Source of the DNA: Megaleporinus macrocephalus
Lineage: Eukaryota > Chordata > Actinopteri > Characiformes > Anostomidae
Reading direction: 5' to 3'
Assembly (NCBI GenBank): GCA_021613375.1
Contig: CM038725.1
Coordinates: 8,512,589-8,576,588 of the forward strand
Length of the DNA: 64,000 bases
In this document: positions 45,849-58,159 of the stretch, in pieces
Numbering within the stretch: the first letter of the stretch is position 1
How the letters are laid out: the number at the start of each line of letters is the position of its first letter
The notes under the pieces: generated by a model
The model's database searches: none
Seen by the model: only the letters and a program-made list of their open reading frames with translations
Told to the model about the DNA's origin: nothing
Translations under genes and position numbers: made by a program

Positions 45849-46625
45849 GCAGTTAAAACCAGTTCAGATAGGAGAGGTTGGAGAGGTAGTGCGTGAGGTG
45901 TTCACAAGACCTGAAAATATGTTATTTAGTATATTATACTATGCAAAGTCAGAGGTCCTCCATTTGTTGGTTTATTATTCTATAGAAATGGTCATTAAGT
46001 ATGCTATTCTGTGCAAACTCCCAAACCCTTCATTTGGTGATTTATTATTCATTCATTATTCTGAAGAAATGGCCATTAAGTATGTGGTAGAGCGCAAAAT
46101 CAGAGGTTCTTCATTTGTTTATTTATCATTAATTTACTATTCATTAAAATATTCCATTACGTATGTTTTCAGCAGACGCAATTGAACTGTAAATGACCCA
46201 AAGGCTTAAAAGACACAATTCCTTTTAGAACACTTGCAGTTTTTCAGCAGCACCATAGTTGTTGGAAGTTGGTTTCATGTTCTGCTTTTCACAATCCACA
46301 TAACCCCAGTTTTAAATTTTGACTCATCAGTTCATAAAGACTTAGTCCACATGTGCAAATTTTCACTAATACTTTACTGTAGGTCAGGTATATAAGGTTA
46401 CATGGCAATTACTATTTCCACATTCTTAGCGGGATCATAGAGCTTCTTTAACAACAAACACCAAAGGTGGATTGGGCATGAACACAAAAGGTTGGCTATA
46501 CAGAACAGTACGTCATGTGCAGTATGCTGGTGGATCTGTGATGTTATGGGACTGTTTATCCTCCAAAGCCCCTGGACAGCTTGCATGAACATATGGTATC
46601 ATGGACTTTACACACTGTAAGGAGA
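45283..46625 (+). pseudogene. Tc1-like element with transposase remnants
   Basis: CAGTGCCCTCCACAGATATT at 45283 has the form of a Tc1-family terminal repeat. Near 46520-46580 the plus strand reads Ala-Gly-Gly-Ser-Val-Met-Leu-Trp, then Ala-Pro-Gly-Gln-Leu-Ala, a conserved transposase block. A (TA)n tract of about 80 bp at 45764-45843 has grown inside it. Frameshifts and stops make it non-functional; the right terminal repeat was not found. Confidence 0.65.
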
Positions 46626-46697
46626 CCCATTCTTAGAGCATCCACACAATCTAACAAAGCATTTCATTAAATTCATAAGTGCTAAAAAGAGGAACGC

Positions 46698-46860
<163 letters not shown>

Positions 46861-47650
46861 CAGCCAGTACCAGTTTCACAGAAAAAAACAAAGTACAAAA
46901 CCAAGTACAAAGAAGTATAAGAAGAATAACGAATTCCAATAGTCAGAAAAAATATAAACAAGAGCATATGAAAACAAAACTATACAACCTGACTGAGGGT
47001 AAAAAGGTAGTGCAGTAATAAATTAGGTAATGTGTAAGAGAAAACGGGTTTCAGCAGATATATTACAGTACTGGGATATTTATTACACAATAAATAGATG
47101 TGCAAAGATTGTATTAAGTAAATGTTAATGTTAAATAGTGTTAAAAAGTGTCCAGGAGTGCAGATGTACAGGATGTACAGCAAAGTGTCAATAGTGTCTA
47201 TGAGTGCTGACATAAGATGTCTAGTAGAGTGTCCATAGTGTCCGGGAGTGCAGATGTACAGTAATGTGATTACAGTACAAATAAAAATTCTCTAAGAAGA
47301 AAATACTATAAGAAGTGTGCTTGAATGGAAGTAAAATTTCTCTCTAACCAACAGCATGAAAGAGACCCAGGGTCAGGTTTCCTCCTCAAAACCACAGCAG
47401 GCAACAGCGTTGATGAACGATATGCCCTCTCACACCAAAGTGGTCTGAAAACACATGCCTGTTGTTCTTGTTGTGTTCACCAGTCAGTTTACATCTGTCT
47501 GAGCCATGCTAGATTATTTTTTCAAAAACGTTCAAGAATTTGTAATTTTACAACCCAGCAAGATGCAGGTTCTTAATTAAAAAAAGATCTGACCAAAAAA
47601 GAACCATAAGGACCTGTAGGAACTCTTATATAATATATCATTATATCCTA
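46861..47650. other. Probable retroelement body, then unique sequence
   Basis: The first 450 bp contain short direct repeats (AGTGTCCATAGTGTC and similar words) and look like a LINE 3' region. The remainder is unremarkable. Confidence 0.3.
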
Positions 47651-47945
47651 ATTAACATGAATATCTTATTGTGAGAGAAGTAGATCATATCTTGAGCTCC
47701 AGTTTGAAGAACAAAGTGTAGTTCCAGATTTCTCCTGGACGCCCCAGACATTGTATGAATGCATTCAGTTCCTTCAGCAGTAATCTTGATTTAGCTTAAT
47801 GAAGTACTGAGCAGTCAAAGCAGGTATTAGATGAGAACTGTAAATAATACTGGGTTGTTTATAGAAGGAGAAGCTTGGAAAGGGTTAAATAAACACACTG
47901 ACGTATGTAAAAGCTCTACTGACTGTATTAATACTTTACATTTGG
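47650..47945 (+). mobile_element. Dispersed repeat family R1, copy 3 (partial)
   Basis: Matches 7820-8095 nearly base for base, including AGAAGTAGATCATATCTTGA and GAGAACTGTAAATAATACTG. Confidence 0.8.
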
Positions 47946-48019
47946 ATATTTCAAATAATAAAGTGTTCAATAAAAGCTTAATAAAAGGTTGCCTCTTTGG
48001 ATTAATAGCTTTGTACATA

Positions 48020-48235
48020 TGGTTGCTGTCCAGAAAAAACATGCATCCTCATTTTAGTTAATGTTTATTATTCTACATCATTTAAACGCCGCAGCTGCCG
48101 TTTACATCATATGATAGAAATGCTCCAAAATAGCTTGGAAAAATGTTTATGCCATTAAATTCCATTAAAAGTAAAGAATGTTTTCGCATCTCCTGTAAAG
48201 ATGGCATACTTATTTTTCTTTGGACAGTGACGATA
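48020..48235 (-). mobile_element. Palindromic MITE copy
   Basis: GCTGTCCAGAAAAAACATGC at the left and TTTTTCTTTGGACAGTGACG at the right frame the family interior in reverse orientation. Confidence 0.8.
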
Positions 48236-48239
48236 TGTA

Positions 48240-49145
48240 ATACTGACTTTTTATTGATATGGTATTGATATATAATTGATATATATTTTACTATTTAAAT
48301 GGCAAAATATAAACTGTGAATATTATATATTATGTTTCATGTACATTGCAAGTAAACACTGCAAAGTAGGTTCACAATACCACAGGGGTTATTTTAATCA
48401 TACATTTGAGATTTGAGTTAGTCACTGAGAGCCCCTGCTGGTGTAATGAAAACATTTCAACCCCCCTAGCAAATATAACAGCAGAATATTTAATTCTATC
48501 AGCATGTCTTCTTACAAACCAACAGTGGGACTGGATTTTTCTTAAAGCATCTAATATTACTAGAACATTTGCGTTTTAAGTCTGATATTTTTTTAGTTTG
48601 GTTCTAAATTGAATGGGTATTGATTAGCTGAAGGAAGTAATGTATGGTAACTGTAAATACTGCACTTACTGTAAATTCTGGATATACTGTTAATAGCTAA
48701 TAAGATACGATAATCCTTTATTAGTGAGGAAATTCAGTGTTACAGCAGGAATAAAAGTAATATATATATATAAAAGTAAATAAAAGTAAAAGTTATATTT
48801 ACAGATAATTGCACATGAGAGCTCCGAATAGCACATTGAAGATTGAAGATACTGCACTTTATGCTACATTGAAAAAACTCTGTTTCCTGTATGTGTGTAG
48901 AGTTTAAGTGTGTTTGTGTGTGTGTATGTGGTCTGCTGTGTGTATGTGGTCTGCTAAGTGTGATGCTGGCTGTAGAGTCTAACAGCAGCAGGAAGGAAGC
49001 TTTGAAAGCTACTTTGTGACAATATTGTTGTAAAAAGCGCTACACACAAACTTGACTTGACATGAAACTTGACTATTGTAGAAGGTACATATAAATAAAC
49101 AAACCGTAACCTTAACCTAGTTTTTATTTTTTATAATAGTTTTTA
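48240..49145. other. Intergenic with a LINE-like 3' fragment
   Basis: At about 48700-49010, GATAATCCTTTATTAGTGAGG and AAATTCAGTGTTACAGCAGG, then CTAACAGCAGCAGGAAGGAAG, have the look of a truncated non-LTR retrotransposon end on the minus strand. The rest is unique AT-rich sequence. Confidence 0.4.
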
Positions 49146-49153
49146 TAATAATC

Positions 49154-49489
49154 TGAAGGGGGGGACTTCTGCGTTTGCTCTGCGATGCTGGAGAGCGCCG
49201 CTGCACCAGGTGGCACCGAAGAGAGTGCCATTCCCCCTGAGCGCACCGGTGTCCCTCAGTGGCGCCAAAGACCCACAGGGCGCACTCACACCTGAGCCCA
49301 ATCTATGTACACCTGTAGCTTGTCAGCGGAGGTGTATATAGTCCCCTCACGCACTGCAGTTGGTGTGTGACATTGCATTACATTGTATTGTTTTGCCGAC
49401 ACGATACCAAGTGTCTGTTCCTATTTCTGTGTCAATAAAGCCTTGCACATGGATCGTAACCTACGTAACCTCCAGTCTGAATCCTTACA
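49154..49489 (+). mobile_element. Solo LTR, 336 bp, with target duplication
   Basis: Starts TGAAGG and ends CCTTACA, i.e. TG...CA with imperfect inverted ends. The flanking direct repeat TAATC lies at 49149-49153 and 49490-49494. A TATA-like GTATATAG near 49334 and AATAAA at 49434-49439 fit an LTR promoter and polyadenylation site in the plus orientation. GC content is clearly higher than in the flanks. Confidence 0.88.
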
Positions 49490-49499
49490 TAATCTTACT

Positions 49500-51120
49500 T
49501 AAACTTTACATTTCTTGCCACCTCTCTGGCAATATGGCTGACTTTGTAATTGTGTAGGGGAACATTTTTACTTTCTTTTACGTTTACTCTATAGTATATA
49601 GATAGTTCTACTTTCTGGAGGCACTTGGCTACTGATACTTTTATCCTACTAGGAAAAATACACATGTGACATCATTTATTTATTTTTTCTGAATAATTTT
49701 TCAATGCTTAATATCTCAATGTAGCAAAATCAATCTGCTAGCTGCTCTTAGGCTGCTATTAGCCAAACGCTGGAATCCCACAACCTCGTCATGTAGGCAG
49801 CATTGGGCTCTAACACTATTAGATATCACCTTAATGGAGCTTTCTGCAGCATGTTTACACAGGCCAGGGCTAAAACAGTGGAGAGATAGACACAGCTTTT
49901 GCAAAGATGAAATTATTTGATTTCTCTTGTTTATTTTTCTTGATTTCCTTTAGTTGGCTCTTTTATTGTTGTCTTTTAGTCTTAACTCACTTGAAGTCTA
50001 CCATGAAATTGTTCTTATATTTTACTAATATTGATCATCCCATCATATTAAATTAAATACAGATAGTTGTTCAAAAATAAAAAGGACATGGATTTCAATA
50101 AATCATAAATAAATAAATAGTAAAAATCTAAATGAGCCACTGTTGTGAGCTTAATATAGTTGAATGTGTTGTTGACAACAGTGTTTTTCTACCCTACCTC
50201 AAAGTGGAAAACGAACTCGCTAATAATAAGAATAATTACAGAGTAAAACTGTTTCTTACAAGCTAATTAATCTAAAACATGTTTTATCTCACTGCTGCTA
50301 CTCTGATCTGATATCAGTTGTAACATGTCATTTCATTTCATAAGCAAGTGCAGTTCTCCAGTTTGCCTTGTTTATAGACTTGTTATCCTAAACAGCTCAT
50401 CATTTTTAAAGTGACCGTAAAAAGACAAGTAATCCAAAAGTAATGTAAAGTAATCTGCTGTCTGTCATCACGAGATTTGACCCAATTGTTTGACTTTCCA
50501 GTTCTAGTACCATACTAGAGTAAAATAACTATAATGGTGCTACTTCCTAAAATTTGCAACCAAAAAAAAAAACCTCTACAGAGTCGCTTTAATAGTTTAA
50601 CCTTTGAAGGCTGAAAGAACAGCCTCCTGGATGTCACATGGTAGCTGTTAACATAAAAAGAACTACAGACATCTGATCTAAGCCAGATCACACCAGACTT
50701 CTGCTTCTATTTTTGTGGCGAGGTGTGAATCAAAGTGTGAGTTTACTGTGTACATGCCTATGTACCTTTTTATCTGATTCAAGAAAGTGTTCTAGCATTC
50801 AGTGCTTCCGTGCAGTGTCCAGTGAGCCACTTCTGTGCCACGGAAGCTTAATCATGTGTAAAGCATGCCGGCACTGCTTGGCCTGAATGATACTTTCTTT
50901 AAACCTTAATTACTGTAGGGCTGGTTGTGTGTAGGCTTGAACAGATCATCCCAGAGTTTAGTGTTTCTTGAATGAACTAATCACAGGAAATATTCATGTA
51001 ATGTAATTTGCTCATATTAACAAATAAACCGTGTATACTGGCAGTGTTTTTTAAGTATGTGTAAAGAACATATATTGATAACCATCACAGGTACTTGCCC
51101 TTCTTAAGGCAGTGCTGATT
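49500..51120. other. Intergenic, nothing recognised
   Basis: AT-rich unique sequence without supported exons. Confidence 0.35.
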
Positions 51121-51128
51121 TTTCATTT

Positions 51129-51735
51129 ACACTTTTCAAAAGTTTGTCATCCCATTACTCCAAATTGCTACAGTAAATTTACTTGTTCATTATGCAATGG
51201 GTACATAATTGAGAGTTTTTTTAGGAATATGCTGGTATAAGTTGATAACAATTTGATTTGTCTATTTTATGGGACCTCAAATTGTGATCAATTCAGAACC
51301 AAATTGACACTTTACACAAGTTTGTTATCCCATTACTCCCAATTCCTACCGTAAAATTACTTGTTTTTCATAGCATAGGTACATATTAGAGTCATTTTTA
51401 GGAATATGCTGGTATAAGTTGATAAAATTTAGATTTGTCTGTTTTATGGGACCTCAAATTTTGATCAATTCAGAACCGAATTGACACTTTTCACAAGTTT
51501 GTTATCCCATTACTCCCAATTCCTACAGTAAAATTACTTGTTCCTCATAGCATGGGTACATAAGAGAGTGATTTTCAGGAATATGCGGGGTATAAGTTGA
51601 TAACAATTTGATTTGTCTATTTTATGGGACCTCAAATTGTGATCAATTCAGAACTGAATTGACACTTTTCACAAGTTTGTCATCCCATTACTCCAAATTG
51701 CTACAGTAAAATTACTTGTTCATTATACGATTTTT
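51129..51735. repeat. 178-bp tandem repeat, 3.4 copies
   Basis: CACTTT followed by CAAGTTTGT and CATCCCATTACTCC starts at 51130, 51308, 51485 and 51663. Each unit includes GGAATATGCTGGTATAAGTT and TTTATGGGACCTCAAATT. Identity between units is high. Confidence 0.92.
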
Positions 51736-51819
51736 CATTTTGTCCTTGCTTATCAAGAAATGGTCCACTGGTTTACTCATTCACTCGTCACTACATAGAC
51801 TGTTCTGTGTAGAACACAG

Positions 51820-52745
51820 AGCTGGACTGGTAATCTGGCATACCGGGCATTTTCCCGGTGGGCCAACCGTTCTCAGGGGCCAATGTGGTTGCATTTTATT
51901 TTCTTTCTTTTTTTTTCTAAGAGACTGGCCCACAATTTAGAGTAGGGGGCCCATTGCTCCATCTTTAACATAATATATCCAATCAGGATATAGTCTGAAA
52001 GTGGTCCCACCCCTTCCCTGCGTGGTGCCCTGTAACTCCTGCTACATGCTGCAAAGTGTGCTAAGATCACAGCAAGGGTGTATATTTGCTCTTGACATTG
52101 GTGGGGAGCTATGAATCTACCCCAAACCCTGCTGATGTTAAACTTATGACTGACTAAGAAGTAGTTTAGACTTTGGTTTAGTTCAGCCATAGTCCAAATG
52201 AAACAGGTCTCATACATCAGCAGTAGTAAAAGTAGATGAAGCTGCATAATCTCCACAAACCCAACAAAGTAACAATCACAGAAAAAACTAATCTCTCTCA
52301 ACGTGTCAATCAAAGTACAAGACATATCTTCATTCTGATAGTGTCCCCACTTCATAGTGTGTTTACATCTGAAGACTCTAACTTTAGTTCGGCCAAATGA
52401 AACAGGACAGAGAGTTAGACATGCTACTCTGGGAGACTGTAAGAGAACCTTCTTCTCTTTTGTTGACATCCTCACTCGCTTTTCACAACCATTGTGTCTC
52501 CCACGTTGCACAGTGAGTCTCACATATGACTGGCACAGCCAATCACACACATTTGTTAGAGAACGTGATTTAACCTTTTCTGCACCTCTAGGTTAAGGAG
52601 ATGTTGACCAATCTGGGTTTTTATTTTTTTTAGGGGATCAAATTATTGATAGGGACAATTCAATAATCGCTGGTCATTGGTGGGGATGCGTCACTTTCGT
52701 CCATGCTGATTCTACACCCTTGGATCACAGACATGTTCGCTGCTG
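51820..52745. mobile_element. Probable dispersed DNA element
   Basis: Contains GCTGGACTGGTAATCTGGCA, CCGGGCATTTTCCCGGTGGG and AGACTGGCCCACAATTTAG, words I associate with an abundant vertebrate (fish and frog) repeat. The right part has TTGGTGGGGATGCGTCAC. A 225-codon minus-strand frame lies inside but shows no transposase motif. No second copy is present here for comparison. Confidence 0.4.
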
Positions 52746-52749
52746 TAGC

Positions 52750-54560
52750 CTCCATGTCCTCTCAGCAGCAGGGTCTAGATGAAGACAGCAGCAGCGGGCA
52801 AGCAGCAGAGAAACAGGCTTTTGACTTATGTTAACACTCTGACTGTTAGTTTTTATATTCATACTTCTGTTGGTCAACTTGTTGGTTATACTGGTCATCC
52901 TGTTGGTATTAGAGCTTTCAGCCCTCAGATGGAGACAAAGACATGTGAAAAGATCAAGATTCCAACAAAACTAGTAAGTAGTTGTTCACTATTCATATGG
53001 TGCACTGTTAGTAACAATATAGTGGACTTTATAGGGTATCTAATTGTCCACTAAGAATTCGGACAACACTACAAACTGGCCGACACCCTGAATAGAACAA
53101 TTAACGGTAAATAGCCTTTCCTGGGAACTCTATTCATATCCAAGCACCATTGCATCGCTTGCTTAACCCTTTAATGCAAAGTTAATCATATTTAAAACAC
53201 AAGTTTTTGAGGCCTGTAAATCATCACTGTTAAAAAAAAAACGGAAGAAAATCTGCACTTTGCTTTAACCCACAGTTTGTTCTAAATTTTAGAGGAGAAC
53301 TAAAAATTGCAGTAGATACAGAATGTATAAAACACATTTGAACAATATGGAATTTCTTGAGTAAACTTATCGTAGAATATAAAGAGTTAAAACATTGTGT
53401 TCTGAATGCTTTCATTTGTTAGCAAGAAAATCCAGATGTACCAATATAATAACTCATATATGCACAGTGTTATTTAATTTCATTATTGTTATTATTAGCA
53501 ATTATTTATATAATAATGCATTAATATTATATATATATATTTTTTATTATTTATTATTCTTATTATAATTGTTTATTGAATGTATAATAAATACTTAGTT
53601 TCCATTGTTTCATGGCTCTGGCCTTAAATGGTTGTTATAATACAAGTTGATGGGCCAAAAAACATTCTTTACTAATGAACTTGAAAAATTTTAGTTGACT
53701 GACGGGTCTCGGACAGACAATTTGACTCAGTGTATATATGATATACCGTATATGAAATAACAGACAGTACATAAACAAGCTGCAAGTATTATAATAGTAA
53801 ATAAGCACAGATACAAGCACTGACTGTAACGTCTTTTTGGGTTTCTGAGCTGCCTCAGACCTCATGGGTTGGCTGTTGCTAGTGGTTAGAGATGATTCAC
53901 CAACACCTTTAGAGATGATCTGAAACTTCAGAACAATCAAGAAAAAAGAAAGCCAAACCAACAGCTGCCATTTTGAGTTAGTAGGTTTTTCGTCACAGTA
54001 TCAGAAGTGTAATTACACAGCCACCAATTTGGTTTCCACACCTAGTTTGCTGTAGTTCACACCAGAGTTGGAGTTTTCTGTGACGTTGTTTCCATGGTAA
54101 TAACAATTCCAGATCTCTTGCTTATATTCCTGACCAAATGTATTACCATTTTAATTGTGTTCCATTAAAACAAAGACGTCCAACTGAACCACTATCAGAG
54201 CGGGAAACATAAACTTCACTCCGTCTCTCTTGTTCTTTATCATTGATTATTTTCAGTATGCATCAATTTGAATGCAACCAATCACATCGCTGACCTCTGG
54301 CTATTAGAAACAACATTTGTGGTCTATTAGATAACATAACATCTTCCATTATTGCTTGTCTGCCATTATTAGCAGCCTCTGTAAAGAGTCCAGTGTTAAA
54401 CAGGAGCCAATGTGCATTGAGAAAAGCAAATGTTCATTTTGAATTTCACTTGTTTGGTGGAGACAATTGGAGCCAACCATCAGCCATCAGCAGCAAACTG
54501 AACCACGAATCACTTCGTAACGGCTTGAAACCCAAAATTTTGCAGCCCATGGTCCATTTC
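52750..54560. other. Intergenic, nothing recognised
   Basis: AT-rich unique sequence. A minus-strand frame at 53635-53961 starts with a hydrophobic segment, but has no splice or family support. Confidence 0.3.
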
Positions 54561-54565
54561 ATTGC

Positions 54566-55018
54566 TGTCCAAAGAAAAACAAGTATCTCTAAAGTAGTAA
54601 CTTCAAAGGAGATGCAGCTCCATATCACAATCTACTTCTAAGTCTTGCTTTGTGTGAAATGGATGATCTGGTCTTTCACCGTTTTTGATTCTCAGGGTTT
54701 CAGTGTCAGCACTTAGGAAAAGAAAAAAAAGAAAACAGCATTTTAAACAGCTGAGATTAGTGTTGTTGTGAGCTGCTATACTCTGTAGCTATAAGCAGGT
54801 GGGTCTTGGGGTGGAAAAGGCTGAGAACCCCTGTTCTACAAGTATCTCCAAATTGGCAGCAATAGAGGAGAGGCCAAAAACTTTCTTTATTTTTAATGTA
54901 AGTTAATATGAAACTAGAATTTCTTCCAAACTATTTTGGAGCATTTCTGTTTGTCCATTCATCATGAAACTTTGTAAAAAAAAATAGAGATACATGTTTT
55001 TCTTTGGACAGTGACAAT
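54566..55018 (+). mobile_element. Two MITE pieces
   Basis: A left end at 54566-54612 (TGTCCAAAGAAAAACAAGTA) and a nearly complete copy at 54835-55018 ending AGATACATGTTTTTCTTTGG ACAG. The second piece lacks only its outermost left bases. Confidence 0.8.
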
Positions 55019-55270
55019 GGAGAGCAGATTTTTAGGAGCAGAACTAATAGTTAGGACTATGTATAAAATCATTTAGTAGCAAAGTTAACAAACTAAACAT
55101 AGTAAAAACTGATTCTGAAGCAGATTATACTTTAATTTTATTAAAAACACAATAAAAATATGTTTACGCTGTTTCTAAATATGTTTTTGTTTGTTGCAGT
55201 ATAAACTGGACGTAAGCATTTGACATATTTCTTATCACCTCAAATATTCGAATATTTGATAAAGGGGGAA

Positions 55271-55450
55271 GTGGCAAGTCTGTTTTGCTAGTGAGCTAAA
55301 TAGCTAAATGCTAGCGAGCTGACTATACGCGTGGATGAAGAGGGGAGCTGGATATCTAGTCTGGTAAGGCCGTTTTGCTAGCGAGCTAAATAGCTAAATG
55401 CTTGCAAGCTGACTGTGTGTGGACGCAGAGGGGGGCCAATATTGGCAAGG
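55271..55450. repeat. 90-bp direct duplication
   Basis: GTTTTGCTAGTGAGCTAAAT at 55282 recurs at 55372 as GTTTTGCTAGCGAGCTAAAT, each followed by AGCTAAATGCT and GAGCTGACT or AAGCTGACT. Confidence 0.85.
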
Positions 55451-55454
55451 CGAG

Positions 55455-56940
55455 CTAACTCCACATGTACAATATGATCGAGGTGGTTGAATGTCAGTAT
55501 TCATTTGGGTAGGTGGAAACCAAATTACTCATTTTAAGTGGAAAAATGATTACAAACCAGTATTTTCTCAATCCTGGCTCGTACATTTCTTTATTTTCTC
55601 TTAACCCAACACAGCTGATTCAACTGATTAGCTCTTAAACTACTCCTGAGTACTGCAAGTTTTATGTCAGTGTGTGAAACATTCTAGTTTTGCTGATTAC
55701 AAGCCATGATAGTCTATGCTGTTTGTAGCAGAGATAGAGGAGCTGGATAGCAATTCTTTGAATTATGATGCTGTTAGCTAGAAATCTATGAGGATCTTGT
55801 TGATAAAGTCTTGTTGATAAAAATGCTTTATACATTTTGCTTTAACCACAATATTGCTAGTGACAAAAATGTGTGATTCCCAGTTGTAATGTACATTACT
55901 TAACTGTTAACAGATCACACTCTGCTTGCTTGTGGATTTCCAGATAACTTGAAGGTAATACCTCTGCATTTCACACCCCCGAACCCACAAATAATAAAGC
56001 ATCAAGTGTTATAAATCCAATGAATTAATTCACCCAGAAGGAATTTTAAAGTAGTCAGAACACATCACTGCTGTCCAATACCAAACAAACATCTCTATTT
56101 TTGTCCACAAATGTTAAAATGTTCATTCAGATATTTTGTATGTTGCTCTATTGTTTTATTTAAGAACTGAAAAGCAGGTGTGCACAACACTGTCAATGAT
56201 GGTGACTTTCAGGTGAACAAATTTTCTTGTAAAGAAATACATTTTGGTTAATTTAACTATGCAGTAAATCTAAACAATGTATATGCTAGTCCTTTTGCTG
56301 CGTGTTTATTGTTTGCACTTTTAATAAATGTGCATGTAGTATTTAATATATGGAAATTGATTTATTTGTGTGATGGTTAAGTGGACTTACAAACCTAAGC
56401 AAAAACATTAAGCCAATGTTTTGCATGGATCTTTCTGTGTTGGTAGAGCTTAAACTTGAATTTGAATTTGTCATTCATTTAGACTTTATTTGGTTGAACT
56501 TATTACAAAACCTAAGTAAATTAAAAAAGTATTATGAGTTAAATAATAAAGTATAATTAATTAAATAATAAATATTTTGAGTTGAGGTGGGGGGGGTTAA
56601 GTTGACTCAACATAGTGATTTTTGTTATACTGTAATAATTTATTTAAGTATATTTAAAGTGTCTTAAATAGTTTGCATTTACCTAATAAAACAGAAAGTT
56701 AATTCAACTCAAAGAGATCCATGCAAACTGAACTATTGCCTTAATTTTTTAAAGTAATTTTAATGCTTAATTGTTTACACAGAAGACTGATGTCCTATTT
56801 TCTAGCCTATGGTCTTCAGCAGCTGCAGGCTTCTGTCTCACTTGATCCACCAGAGCAAATACAGGAAGCACTGGGTGTGAAATATTAAAGTGGTCTGATC
56901 GGCTCTTTGTGGTTCACTTCGAAGGGGACGTTTCATCACT
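55455..56940. other. 5' flank of the second siglec-like gene
   Basis: AT-rich unique sequence; no TATA box or CpG island stands out. TTTCATCACTTC lies just before the ATG. Confidence 0.35.
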
Positions 56941-56945
56941 TCAGG

Positions 56946-57460
56946 ATGAAGTTTGCATGGGTTTTAATTTTTGTCCTTCATTGTTTAGTTGGTAAGTTTT
57001 ACTTTAATTCTAGAGAAGTACTAGTAGATATTTAATTAGTACTATCAATTGCACCAAATGTCCTCTGTTTACATGTTGCTTTTCTTCTTAGGCATCGAAG
57101 GTGCAATAATAATGGGTGACCAAGGACCTGCCGTCGGCCTCTTGACTAAAAATGTCATAATACCTTGCAGTTTTGAGGTCAGTCCACTTAAAGAAATTGA
57201 CAATGCAACCGTCATTTGGTGGAAGGAGAGGGCTTACAGTGGCCCTCTCGTCTACCTCTGTGCAAAGATGACCAGCTCAACTGGGAACTGTACCAAATCA
57301 ACTGGCCGCTATTCTTTTGGAGGAAATCTCGTGAAACGAAACGTATCCCTGCGGATAAGTAATGTAACACACCAAGATGCTGGGTCCTATTTCTGTCGCA
57401 TTCAACTGGAAGAACAAATAAACTGGTTTACATCGAACGCCATTGAGCTGAGAGTAAAAG
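56946..57460 (+). CDS. Second siglec-like gene, signal peptide and V-set exons (partial)
   Basis: Exon 1 (56946-56991) encodes MKFAWVLIFVLHCLV with donor GTTG|GTAAGT. Exon 2 (57092-57460) follows TTTTCTTCTTAG and ends AAAAG|GTGAGG. Both introns are phase 1. The V-set has Cys41, Trp58/59, Cys72-Cys82 (the additional Siglec-15-like pair), Gly-Arg-Tyr-Ser at 87-90, Tyr-Phe-Cys117-Arg118 and Asn-Trp127 on the G strand. Arg118 and Trp127 are where siglecs contact sialic acid, so binding is plausible. Sequons occur at Asn53, Asn81, Asn99 and Asn106. No C2, membrane or tail exon was found in the remaining 6.5 kb, so the gene is incomplete, has exons beyond the window, or encodes a soluble product by reading into the intron (stop at 57478). 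Confidence 0.8.
57092..57460 (+). CDS. Second siglec-like gene, exon 2, V-set domain
   Basis: Same exon as in the gene-level entry. Its block order is shared with the 37361-37747 exon: Ile-Ile-Pro-Cys, Val-Ile-Trp, Gly-Pro-Leu-Val-Tyr, Cys...Asn-Cys, Ser-Thr-Gly-Arg-Tyr-Ser, Ser-Leu-Arg-Ile, Tyr-Phe-Cys-Arg. This marks the two genes as paralogues that diverged well before the decay of the 59240 copy. Confidence 0.85.
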
Positions 57461-57880
57461 GTGAGGTGGCTTTTTCTTAAGATGCATCTTCTCCAGCATG
57501 CCACATGCAGGGTTGGGATGGTTGCTTGTTTATGGATTACTGATAACTTCCTAAATAACAAATGTAATCTGATAATCTGTATTGCAATGAATTACTTTAA
57601 TAATAACATTAATTCATTTGTTTACTTTCCATTACTTTTGGACCCCTTTCCAAAGTCAAAACCTCTAGTGATTTTTCAAAGGTTCTGCAAATTCAAGTTA
57701 CTGAGATGTAAACAAAGTGGTTCAGAATGGTTTGACATACATTGGTTCACTGTAGACAAATAGAAACAATAGAAACCAGGGGTTGCCCACATGTGCAACA
57801 CTAATATAAGCATTACTTTCTTTACAAAACCACCTGTGAACCTACATGTCACCTGATGATGGCATGTAGTAAAAATAAAA

Positions 57881-58154
57881 GGCGGTGTAGTAATTAGCAC
57901 TATCACTTTAAAGCAAGACGATCTGGGTGGGATTCCCGGTCCGGTCAGTTCTGTGTGGAGTGTGCTTGTGCTTGAGTGGGTTTACTCCAGGTACTCCGGT
58001 TTCCTCCCTCAGTCCAAACACATGCATGTTAGTTTGATCACTCATTCTAAACTGCCCGTAGGTGTGAGGGTGTGTTGGCCATTTGCTGGGATTGGCTCCA
58101 GCCCATCCGTGACCCCGACTAGTGGGATAAAGCGAAGATGATGGAGGGATGGAT
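57881..58154 (+). mobile_element. SINE-A, near full length
   Basis: GGCGGTGTAGTAATTAGCAC is a decayed A-box head and GGTGGGATTCCC (about 57927) a B-box. Then come TTCTGTGTGGAGTGTG, CAGGTACTCCGGTTTCCTCC, AACTGCCCGTAGGTGTGAG and GACCCCGACTAGTGGGATAA, ending GGATGGATG. This copy gives the head-B-box-body order used to interpret the two arrays. It lies in the intron or 3' flank of the second siglec-like gene. Confidence 0.85.
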
Positions 58155-58159
58155 GACAG

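Noticed and set aside
51873..52550. 225-codon minus-strand frame
   Set aside because: Overlaps a probable dispersed repeat and lacks any recognisable motif or splice context.
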